Source: an uncultured Verrucomicrobiota bacterium
GTDB lineage: Bacteria; Verrucomicrobiota; Verrucomicrobiia; Chthoniobacterales; SZAS-18
Assembly (NCBI GenBank): GCA_937873255.1
Contig: CALMVM010000409.1
Coordinates: 1-7,155 of the forward strand
Direction: 5' to 3'
Length of the DNA stretch: 7,155 nt
Shown: positions 1 through 5,130 of the stretch, piece after piece
Layout of the letters: the number at the start of each line of letters is the position of its first letter
How positions within the stretch are numbered: position 1 is the first letter of the stretch
Program-made: the position numbers and the translations under genes
The notes under the pieces: model-generated
Databases searched by the model: none
Told to the model about the DNA's origin: nothing
Seen by the model: only the letters and a program-made list of their open reading frames with translations

Positions 1-252
1 GCCGGGCAGGGTACGGTAATAATCGACCGTCTCGCCGGTGCGCTCCAACTCGTTTTCGACGTGCTGGCCCAAGCTGCCGACCAGCTCCTGGGCGTCGTCC
101 ATGATCTTGTTTTCCAGGGTCCGGCCGAGCACCCTGTATGAATAATAGGCGAGCAGCAGCGAAGGCACCCAGCCGACCAGAAGCACGCAGACCGCCAGAT
201 GCCACGGCCGCAGCCGGTGCTTGGTGACGTATCTGGCAAAAGACTCTTTCAC
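1..252 (-). CDS. N-terminal fragment of a membrane-anchored protein, possibly a signal-transduction sensor
   Basis: The reverse strand gives 84 open codons and runs off the left edge, so only the N-terminus is visible. The start is a GTG at 252-250. An in-frame TAG lies nine codons upstream with no ATG, GTG or TTG between, so this is the first possible start in the frame. The protein begins with a short basic stretch (KESFARYVTKHRLRP), then one hydrophobic helix at about residues 19-39. A polar region rich in Glu and Gln follows (TLENKIMDDAQELVG and on), which looks helical. A basic N-terminus, one membrane helix and then an extracytoplasmic helical region is the usual layout of histidine kinases, diguanylate cyclases or chemoreceptors, but no catalytic domain lies in the window, so the sensor role is only inference. 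It is divergent from the glycosyltransferase at 454, and the 201-bp gap must hold both promoters. Confidence 0.62.
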   Translation of the reverse strand, partial: MKESFARYVTKHRLRPWHLAVCVLLVGWVPSLLLAYYSYRVLGRTLENKIMDDAQELVGSLGQHVENELERTGETVDYYRTLPG

Positions 253-329
253 GGCTTGCTTGTCGGCGGCGAGTCCCTACTGTGCAGCCGACCGCCACCC
301 GGGGCAAGACGGGCAGTCGTCACGGCTCC

Positions 330-396
330 CTTGACGGTCCCGCCAAAAAACCGGTGACGGGTTTGCTCTTGACGGTCGGGGATAAAAAGCCATCAT
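330..396 (+). promoter_or_regulatory. Direct repeat CTTGACGGTC x2 with a candidate promoter for the glycosyltransferase gene
   Basis: The decamer CTTGACGGTC occurs at 330-339 and again at 368-377, 38 bp apart, in the gap between the divergent sensor-like gene and the glycosyltransferase. Each copy contains TTGACG, one mismatch from the sigma70 -35 consensus. For the second copy (369-374), a 16-bp spacer leads to CATCAT at 391-396, a 4/6 match to TATAAT. The first copy has no acceptable -10. The repeat could be a pair of regulator half-sites or chance promoter-like sequence. The repetition is seen directly; its function is inferred. Confidence 0.3.
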
Positions 397-453
397 TTGC
401 GCCGGAAATCCAGAGGGACGCCTCATTTTCTATTTTCTCGCTCTAAATTTGCT

Positions 454-1965
454 ATGTCTGGAATCTTCGGAATCTCTTTGTGGTCGCTGTGCTACCTCGC
501 CGTGCTCGTGGGGTTTTCCGCCTACGGCATCCACCGTTGGGCCATCATTTTTCTCTTCTTGAAGAACCGCCGCCGCGTCCCGCAGCCGGCCGCGCACTTC
601 GAGGAATTGCCCATCGTCACGGTCCAATTGCCGATTTTTAACGAACGCTACGTCGCCGAGCGGCTGCTGCGTTCGGTCAGCGCCCTGGACTACCCACGCG
701 AAAAGCTGGAGGTGCAGGTGCTCGACGATTCGACCGACGACACCCAGTTTGTCATCCAGGCAGAGGTCGAGCGCCTGCGCGCCACGGGCCTGGACATCGT
801 GCTCCTGCACCGTACGGACCGCACCGGTTTCAAGGCCGGCGCGCTGGAAAACGGCATGGCCCAGGCCAAGGGCGACTATATTTTTATTCTGGACGCCGAC
901 TTCCTGCCCGACGCCGACATCCTGCACAAGACGATCCATTTCTTCACGGACCCGGGCGTCGGCATGATTCAGACCCGTTGGGGCCACCTCAACCGCACCT
1001 ACTCGCTGCTGACCCGCGTGCAGGCGATGTTCCTGGACGGCCACCTGCTGCTGGAACAAACCGCCCGCTCGCGCTCGGGCCGGTTCTTCAACTTCAACGG
1101 CACCGCCGGCATCTGGCGCAAATCGTGCATCGAGAAAAGCGGCGGCTGGCAGCACGATACGCTCACCGAAGACCTCGACCTGTCCTACCGCGCGCAGCTC
1201 GCCGGCTGGCGCTTCGTGTTCCTGTCCGACGTGGTCACGCCCGCCGAGTTGCCCGTGGACATGAACGGCTTCAAGAGCCAGCAGCACCGCTGGACGAAGG
1301 GCTCGATCCAGACGTGCAAGAAAATCCTGCCGCGCATCCTGCGCTCGGACCTGCCCTTCGTAATCAAGCTGGAGGCCACCCTGCATCTCACCAGCAACTT
1401 CTGCTACCTCCTGCTGGCCTGCCTGTGCATCCTGCTCCAGCCCAGCAGCCATGCCGTGGTGGGCTGGACGCGGTTTTTCCTGTTCGACCTGCCGGTGTTC
1501 ATGCTCGCCAGCGTGTCGGTGGCGGTGTTCTACATCTGCGCCCAGCGCGAACTCCATCCGCGCACCTGGATGAGGGAAATGGTGCTCCTGCCTCCGCTCA
1601 TCGCGTTGGGCATCGGCCTGTCGCTCAACAACGCCAAGGCCGTGCTGGAAGCCCTGTTCAACCGCACCAGCGGCTTCGTGCGCACGCCCAAGTACGGCAT
1701 CGGCGACGTGGCGGCCACGCGGGCCTCGCAACAGGCCTGGCGCGGGAGCCGTTACCTGCCGATGCGCTCGCTGCTGCCGCTCCTCGAACTCGGCTTCGCG
1801 TTGTACTTCACCTGGTTCGTCTACAACGCCGCCGTGCAGGGCCAGTACACCAGCCTGCCCTTCCTGATCTTCTTCCAACTGGGCTTCTGCTATGTGGCGT
1901 TTTCGTCGCTGCGGCAGTGGCTGCCCGTGCGGACGCCTCCGGACGCCGAGGTCGCCGCCGCCTGA
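454..1965 (+). CDS. Processive family 2 glycosyltransferase, cellulose synthase/CslA-like
   Basis: This 503-residue inner-membrane enzyme should polymerise a beta-linked polysaccharide from a nucleotide sugar on the cytoplasmic face and thread it through its own membrane helices. The GT-A motifs are in order: DDS at 91-93, DAD at 147-149, TED at 238-240 with the TEDLDL context, and QQHRW at 276-280 (the QxxRW signature of processive synthases). One hydrophobic helix lies at about 10-36. Further helices are at about 307-329, 340-363, 376-394, 440-460 and 466-486. The TPKYG motif near 411-415 and the length near 500 match bacterial proteins related to plant CslA mannan synthases better than full-size BcsA, and no PilZ domain is present. 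The product could be glucan or mannan. The ATG at 454 was chosen over an in-frame TTG at 397 because the membrane segment follows it directly. No bcsB, bcsZ or other cellulose operon partner is nearby. Confidence 0.9.
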   Translation: MSGIFGISLWSLCYLAVLVGFSAYGIHRWAIIFLFLKNRRRVPQPAAHFEELPIVTVQLPIFNERYVAERLLRSVSALDYPREKLEVQVLDDSTDDTQFVIQAEVERLRATGLDIVLLHRTDRTGFKAGALENGMAQAKGDYIFILDADFLPDADILHKTIHFFTDPGVGMIQTRWGHLNRTYSLLTRVQAMFLDGHLLLEQTARSRSGRFFNFNGTAGIWRKSCIEKSGGWQHDTLTEDLDLSYRAQLAGWRFVFLSDVVTPAELPVDMNGFKSQQHRWTKGSIQTCKKILPRILRSDLPFVIKLEATLHLTSNFCYLLLACLCILLQPSSHAVVGWTRFFLFDLPVFMLASVSVAVFYICAQRELHPRTWMREMVLLPPLIALGIGLSLNNAKAVLEALFNRTSGFVRTPKYGIGDVAATRASQQAWRGSRYLPMRSLLPLLELGFALYFTWFVYNAAVQGQYTSLPFLIFFQLGFCYVAFSSLRQWLPVRTPPDAEVAAA

Positions 1966-2010
1966 CGCCGCGCCTTTCGGTCGGTCCGCTGCGGCAGGGG
2001 ACGGCTTCGG

Positions 2011-2259
2011 CTACGCCGCGATTTCGTGAAGGACATGGCCGACCGAGATTTTCCTGGCGACCATGTGCTGCAGGAAGGAAGCGCGGTCCAGCCCCGCCAG
2101 TTGCGCGCACGTTTGCAGCCCGAAGGTCTTCTCGGCGTACAGGCCGATGGCCAGGGCGAGACGAATTTCCTCGGGCGACAGACCGTCGAGGATCGGACCG
2201 AGGTCTTCGGGAATGTCTCCGCCGAGCAACGGCAGCAAACGGTGCGGACACGCAAACAT
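2011..2259 (-). CDS. UPF0175 family small protein (antitoxin-like), orphan
   Basis: This 82-residue protein matches the UPF0175 family by eye. It has the helix pattern SPEEIRLALAIGLYAEKTFG (28-47) followed by LQTCAQLAGLDRASFLQHMV (48-67) and then a short ISV strand. Family members usually read 'rlaLAlkLYreGkiSlgkAAelAGlsrweFlelLaerGI'. The central part is a small helix-turn-helix-like unit. UPF0175 proteins are predicted antitoxins, often found beside a PIN-domain or DUF3368 toxin, but neither strand next to this gene shows such a partner. The ATG at 2259 is the only reasonable start, as an in-frame TGA lies four codons upstream. The N-terminus (MFACPHRLLP) and the short C-terminus differ from the usual family ends, so the protein may be divergent or partly degraded. 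It converges on the glycosyltransferase, with 45 bp between stops. Confidence 0.72.
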   Translation of the reverse strand: MFACPHRLLPLLGGDIPEDLGPILDGLSPEEIRLALAIGLYAEKTFGLQTCAQLAGLDRASFLQHMVARKISVGHVLHEIAA

Positions 2260-2531
2260 ATTGCGAACTCAATAAGCAGAAATAATACCATCCCGGAGGC
2301 CGGTGGTTTTCTCCCTGTGCCGCAGTCGTTCGGCGCAACCGGGCCCGGATGCCGCCCGGCATTGGCGAGAATCAAAAAAGCGAAATCCGGAAAATGACGT
2401 GTTTTCGGCTGAAACCGTATTTTTAGGCTGAACTTTTCCCTATTTCTGGTGTCGTAAAGACATTCGATTTCCCGGCCGCTTCGAACCTCTGAAACGAACG
2501 ATTGTTGACCCCGTTGCCCATCTTGATCCGA
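2260..2531. other. Divergent intergenic region between the UPF0175 and L,D-transpeptidase genes
   Basis: This 272-bp gap is more AT-rich than the genes around it and must carry promoters in both directions. GGCTGAA occurs twice, at 2407-2413 and 2426-2432, 19 bp apart (start to start), within a T-rich stretch (GTATTTTTAGG). That could be a pair of regulator half-sites about two helical turns apart. A short GC hairpin is at 2349-2362. I see no convincing -35/-10 pair and no gene. Reading frames through the region lack family features and are shadows. Confidence 0.4.
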
Positions 2532-3500
2532 ATGGAATCCAACGCTGCCCGCACCGTCGTGCGCTCCTTGCGTCTGTTCTCCGCTCCCGCCCTCGGCGCG
2601 CTGCTGTTGGGCGGTTGCGTCGCCACCCCGCCGCTGGCCGCCACTCGCAACCAGATCATCATCAGTGTCCGCGACCAGAAGCTGACGCTGGTCAAGGAGG
2701 ACCACACCCGACAATCGTTCCCGATTTCCACGTCGAAGTTCGGCCTCGGCGACCGTAGCCGCTCGTACGCCACGCCGACGGGTGAATTGGCCGTCGCCGC
2801 GAAGATCGGCGCGGGCGCGCGGCCAGGCACGGTGTTCCACGGGCGGGTGAGCACGGGCGAGATCGTCAAGATCGACGCGCCGGGGCGCGACGCCATCGTC
2901 ACGCGGATTCTGGCTTTGCGCGGGCTGGAAACCAGCAACAAGCAGGCGTCCTCGCGCGGCATCTACATCCACGGCACGCCGGAGGAGCGCAACATCGGCC
3001 GGCCGACCAGCTATGGGTGTATCCGGATGCGTTCGCGCGACGTGATCACGCTTTTTGACGCCGTGAAGGTCGGCGCGCGCGTGCAGATTATCGACAGCAC
3101 GCAAAACCAAGCCATCGCGTCGAACATCCTGACCCCGCCGCCGAATTCCCCGGCCGGCGTGAGCCCGGCCGCCGCGCTGGCTTCCGCCGAGGCGGCCTCC
3201 AACAATCCTCCCGCCGCGAGTGCCCCCGCCGTTGCCTCGACGACGGCAACCGCGACGAACACGACCGGCTTGGCCAAGCCCGCCGCCGCGCCGGAAGTCC
3301 CGAAACCCGCCGCCAAGAGCGAGTGGGCCGGCGCGCCGTCGCGGTTGCTGGAGAAGCAGGCCGCCGCCGAAGCGCGTGCGAAAAAGGCCGCCAAGCCGCC
3401 GGTCGGCGCGGCCCGCAGCACCCGGCCTGTGTCCAATAACACCAATAGCAGCGACGAGTCCGCGCGCACGATGAGCCGGTCGGTGTTCGATTCGCTTTGA
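2532..3500 (+). CDS. Lipoprotein L,D-transpeptidase (YkuD domain) with a low-complexity C-terminal tail
   Basis: The 322-residue product starts with a lipoprotein signal: a basic n-region (RTVVRSLR), a hydrophobic core and the lipobox LLGGC, with Cys29 as the acylation site. The YkuD domain covers about 40-188. Its catalytic signature is seen as HGTPEERNIGRPTSYGCIRM, with His147, Ser160, nucleophile Cys163 and Arg165. Enzymes of this family form 3-3 peptidoglycan cross-links or attach proteins to the wall, and some have endopeptidase roles. Residues from about 195 to 322 form an Ala/Pro/Lys-rich low-complexity tail that could span periplasm or bind the wall. The ATG at 2532 gives a compact signal peptide; a TTG at 2502 would add ten residues. 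Residue +2 after Cys29 is Ala, not Asp, so by the E. coli rule it would go to the outer membrane. The gene stands alone and is followed within 3 bp by the inverted repeat at 3503. Confidence 0.9.
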   Translation: MESNAARTVVRSLRLFSAPALGALLLGGCVATPPLAATRNQIIISVRDQKLTLVKEDHTRQSFPISTSKFGLGDRSRSYATPTGELAVAAKIGAGARPGTVFHGRVSTGEIVKIDAPGRDAIVTRILALRGLETSNKQASSRGIYIHGTPEERNIGRPTSYGCIRMRSRDVITLFDAVKVGARVQIIDSTQNQAIASNILTPPPNSPAGVSPAAALASAEAASNNPPAASAPAVASTTATATNTTGLAKPAAAPEVPKPAAKSEWAGAPSRLLEKQAAAEARAKKAAKPPVGAARSTRPVSNNTNSSDESARTMSRSVFDSL

Positions 3501-3502
3501 TG

Positions 3503-3616
3503 GATGGTAGGGATGGTTTCTCCGAGCCATTCTCTGGATTCGTCTGGGGAACGCCTCGCTACGATCACGTCCGACCAGAAAAATAGGGAGCGGCTCGGAG
3601 AGCCATCCCTACCATC
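3503..3616. repeat. REP/BIME-like inverted repeat pair
   Basis: The left arm (3503-3528) and right arm (3592-3616) are near-perfect inverted copies: GATGGTAGGGATGG is identical in both, then TTTCTCCGAGCC on the left against CTCTCCGAGCC on the right (one substitution and a one-base length change). The spacer is 63 bp. The right arm contains its own small palindrome GGCTC-GGA-GAGCC (3592-3604); the left counterpart is degraded. Paired inverted units, each with an inner palindrome, in an intergenic site, are typical of REP/BIME elements mobilised by RAYT (TnpA-REP) transposases. The element sits 2 bp after the L,D-transpeptidase stop codon. In RNA the arms could form a stem of about 25 bp, which may stop transcription or protect the 3' end of the message. 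No transposase gene is inside it, and no target duplication is evident. Confidence 0.75.
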
Positions 3617-3658
3617 GTGACGACCGGCCGTGAGCGGCCTGCCAAGCCTTCCCCCCCG

Positions 3659-3979
3659 ATGCAAAAGTTCCGTTGGTTGAGGCCCTCGCTGGCTTTTTTG
3701 ATCGCGTTCGGCCTGATGGCCATTGTGGGCAGCGTCCTGCGCGTGGTGGTGGTGTACCAGCATTTCTTTTCGCTCGGGATGCGGCCCGACGACCCGGATG
3801 TGGCGACCGAGGCGACGAAGGAACTCTCACGCCTGGACCATCTTTACACGCCGACGTTTCTGCTGGTGGCCGCAGGCGTGTCGCTGCTGGCGGCGGGCGT
3901 GTTCGCGTGGTGGCGGCCGAAGCGCGCGGTGAGCCTGCCGCCGCCCTTGCCGACGGAACGGCGCGCAGAAACCCGTTGA
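3659..3979 (+). CDS. Small two-helix membrane protein, function unknown
   Basis: I do not recognise a family for this 106-residue protein. It has a basic start (MQKFRWLRPS) and a hydrophobic helix at about 11-33. A polar loop of about 30 residues with acidic patches (MRPDDPD, EATKELSRLD) follows. A second helix at about 65-85 ends in WWRPKR, and then comes a proline-rich tail containing PPPLP. By the positive-inside rule both termini should be cytoplasmic and the loop periplasmic. Hydrophobic segments bounded by charged residues and a sensible loop make it a real gene rather than a shadow. The ATG at 3659 is preferred to a GTG at 3617, because that GTG begins at the base after the repeat arm and adds a polar segment with no clear role. 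It lies 68 bp upstream of rpsT on the same strand and could be cotranscribed with it. Confidence 0.68.
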   Translation: MQKFRWLRPSLAFLIAFGLMAIVGSVLRVVVVYQHFFSLGMRPDDPDVATEATKELSRLDHLYTPTFLLVAAGVSLLAAGVFAWWRPKRAVSLPPPLPTERRAETR

Positions 3980-4041
3980 CAGCCGCCGGGGGACGCGCCA
4001 GCTTGCCGGCCCTTTTCGTTTCCCAGTCACCGTCTCTTTTT

Positions 4042-4932
4042 TCAGCCATGGCCAACACCAAATCCGCCGCCAAGCGCGCTCGTCAGACCCCCAAGCGCAC
4101 CGCCCGCAACCGCACCGTGCTCACCGCGATCAAGGGCAAGACCAAAGCCGCCCGGGCCGCGTCCGGCGACAAGGCGTTGGCGCAAGCGCTCGTGTCGGAT
4201 TTGGACAAAGCGGTCAAGCGCGGCGTGATCCACAAGAACGCTGCCAACCGCCGCAAGAGCCGTCTCGCCAAGAAGCTGGCCGCCCCTGCGGCGGCCTGAG
4301 TGCCTTCGCGCACCGACCGTTTCCAGCGCGATGCGCGCCGCGGCGGTGCGCGTTTCGCAGCCGAGCGTGGTGAGGATGCGCTCGACGTGCAGTTTGACCG
4401 TCAGCGGGCTGCGGTCCAAGATGACGGCGATTTCCCGGTTCGTCTTTCCCTGACTGACCCACCACAAGACCTCCGCTTCGCGCGGGGTGATTCCCAGCCG
4501 GATGAGCACGCTCCGAGGGTCCACCGTTGAATCGGGCGGCCTCGCCTGCTCCGCGCGCAGGGCGCGACGCCAAGCAGCGCCGACGTGCGGGCGCAGGAGA
4601 TCGAGCAGCGGTTGTTCGCGCTCGTCGAAATCCGTCCGGCAGCGGCATGCCGGCCGCAGCGGCAAGAAGTCCGGCCCCCACTCCGGCATGACGCGCACCC
4701 CGCCATGGGCACCGGTGCGTGTGGTCCCTTGCCAGACCGTTTTGTCGCCCACCAGCCAGGGCACCTCGCCCGCGCCGCCACGGTCGTCCTGGATGCTGCC
4801 GCTGTCGCATGGAAACAGGTGGCGCAGGCTGGCGAGGATACGGTTCGGCAGCGCGGACAGCGATGGGCCTTCCTGGAGGCCGAGCGTGACCTCGTACAGG
4901 CGTAGCCAGTCGGCGTGAGAGAGCGTGTCCAT
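4042..4932 (-). CDS. LuxR-type transcriptional regulator with an extended C-terminus antisense to rpsT
   Basis: The frame encodes 296 residues. Residues 1-125 resemble the N-terminal GAF-like region of LuxR regulators common in Verrucomicrobiota, with the typical boundary FDEREQPLLDLLRPHV (102-117), though the region looks short for that group. A LuxR/GerE DNA-binding domain covers about 146-203: LGITPREAEVLWWVSQGKTN, then NREIAVIL, with recognition helix SPLTVKLHVERILTTLG. There is no phosphoacceptor receiver domain. Relatives normally stop soon after the TAAARIALE helix, but here no stop occurs until 4044-4042. Residues 212-295 are therefore encoded by the antisense strand of the entire rpsT gene. 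That tail is Gly/Arg/Leu-rich without recognisable features, and is probably a late addition by stop loss, or reflects a frameshift or sequence error. The ATG at 4932 was chosen because family similarity begins there; upstream ATGs would run through the palindrome. The PEP-CTERM gene is divergent and is the likely target. Confidence 0.85.
   Translation of the reverse strand: MDTLSHADWLRLYEVTLGLQEGPSLSALPNRILASLRHLFPCDSGSIQDDRGGAGEVPWLVGDKTVWQGTTRTGAHGGVRVMPEWGPDFLPLRPACRCRTDFDEREQPLLDLLRPHVGAAWRRALRAEQARPPDSTVDPRSVLIRLGITPREAEVLWWVSQGKTNREIAVILDRSPLTVKLHVERILTTLGCETRTAAARIALETVGARRHSGRRRGGQLLGETALAAVGSVLVDHAALDRFVQIRHERLRQRLVAGRGPGGFGLALDRGEHGAVAGGALGGLTSALGGGFGVGHG
4048..4299 (+). CDS. rpsT: 30S ribosomal protein S20
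   Basis: The 83-residue, Lys/Arg/Ala-rich protein matches bacterial S20 across its length. It has the MANTKSAAKRARQ start, the helical basic middle, and the family signature IHKNAANRRKSRLAKKL at 61-77. S20 binds 16S rRNA early in 30S subunit assembly. The length is normal for the family (about 85-90), and the start is fixed by the conserved MANTKSA sequence. There is no Shine-Dalgarno before the ATG; the preceding bases are a pyrimidine run (GTCTCTTTTTTCAGCC). No U-tract terminator follows. The whole gene lies antisense within the open frame of the LuxR-type gene on the other strand. The codons of both frames are in register, so stops in the antisense frame would need TTA, CTA or TCA codons in rpsT, and it has none. 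Confidence 0.97.
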   Translation: MANTKSAAKRARQTPKRTARNRTVLTAIKGKTKAARAASGDKALAQALVSDLDKAVKRGVIHKNAANRRKSRLAKKLAAPAAA

Positions 4933-4965
4933 CGGAAAGCAACCCCGATCTGTCTGGACACCGAG

Positions 4966-4994
4966 GGTATCACGGGTGCCGCCGGCAACGTCAA
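4966..4994 (-). promoter_or_regulatory. Weak candidate promoter for the LuxR-type gene
   Basis: On the minus strand TTGACG (complement of 4989-4994) matches five of six -35 consensus bases. A 17-bp spacer leads to GATACC (complement of 4966-4971), only three of six for the -10. Transcription would start near 4959, giving a leader of about 27 nt before the ATG at 4932. It lies just beyond the palindrome at 5007-5024, so a bound protein could influence it. The -10 is poor and the call is tentative. Confidence 0.25.
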
Positions 4995-5006
4995 GACATA
5001 TACCAC

Positions 5007-5024
5007 ATATGCCAATCGGCATAT
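5007..5024. promoter_or_regulatory. 18-bp palindrome, candidate LuxR operator
   Basis: ATATGCC-AATC-GGCATAT is a perfect inverted repeat with 7-bp arms and a 4-bp centre, in the gap between the divergent LuxR-type gene and the PEP-CTERM gene. LuxR-family proteins bind inverted repeats of about this size as dimers. Its right edge shares one base with the -35 hexamer at 5024-5029. Its centre (5015.5) lies about 42.5 bp upstream of the predicted transcription start near 5058, the classical position of an activator that overlaps the -35 region. ACATAT also repeats directly at 4996-5001 and 5005-5010. The sequence and spacing are seen; binding by the neighbouring regulator is inferred. Confidence 0.5.
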
Positions 5025-5051
5025 TGTCGGCGTTTCCGCGCTCACGATAAT
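5024..5051 (+). promoter_or_regulatory. Candidate sigma70-type promoter of the PEP-CTERM gene
   Basis: TTGTCG (5024-5029, four of six -35 bases) and GATAAT (5046-5051, five of six -10 bases) are separated by 16 bp. Transcription would begin near 5058, leaving a leader of about 73 nt before the ATG at 5131. The weak -35 together with an adjoining palindrome suggests a promoter that needs an activator. Confidence 0.45.
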
Positions 5052-5130
5052 TTCGTGGAGAACAAAGGACCATCCGGCCCCGGCCGCGTTCCAATCCTCA
5101 AATCGTCAGCGACCACGGCTTCTCATTCTC

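Noticed and set aside
397..453. TTG at 397 as start of the glycosyltransferase
   Set aside because: It adds 19 polar, basic residues before a natural N-terminus at the ATG at 454; kept only as a remote alternative.
430..1878. 482-codon open frame on the minus strand opposite the glycosyltransferase
   Set aside because: Antisense shadow in GC-rich DNA. The product is His/Gln/Arg/Glu-rich without domains, while the plus strand has every family 2 motif.
1966..2010. Terminator or REP copy between the glycosyltransferase and UPF0175 genes
   Set aside because: GC-rich with small partial palindromes (CCGCTGCGG), but no stem with a T run and no real match to the repeat at 3503-3616.
978..2285. 435-codon plus-strand frame overlapping the glycosyltransferase and the UPF0175 gene
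   Set aside because: Out-of-frame shadow with Arg/Ala/Pro-rich sequence and no recognisable family.
2349..2362. Hairpin ATGCCG-CC-CGGCAT as a terminator
   Set aside because: No T run follows on either strand and the loop is too tight. It lies upstream of both divergent genes, where no terminator is expected.
2260..2531. Toxin gene paired with UPF0175
   Set aside because: No frame on either strand shows PIN-domain acidic residues or any toxin family; the gene appears unpaired.
1890..3530. 546-codon minus-strand frame across the UPF0175 gene and the L,D-transpeptidase
   Set aside because: Arg/Gly-rich shadow spanning an intergenic region and two real genes in other frames.
3617..3658. GTG at 3617 as start of the small membrane protein
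   Set aside because: It begins at the base after the REP arm and adds a 14-residue polar stretch; the ATG at 3659 gives a normal membrane-protein N-terminus.
4300..4313. GTGC...GCAC hairpin after rpsT as its terminator
   Set aside because: Only four base pairs and no T run.
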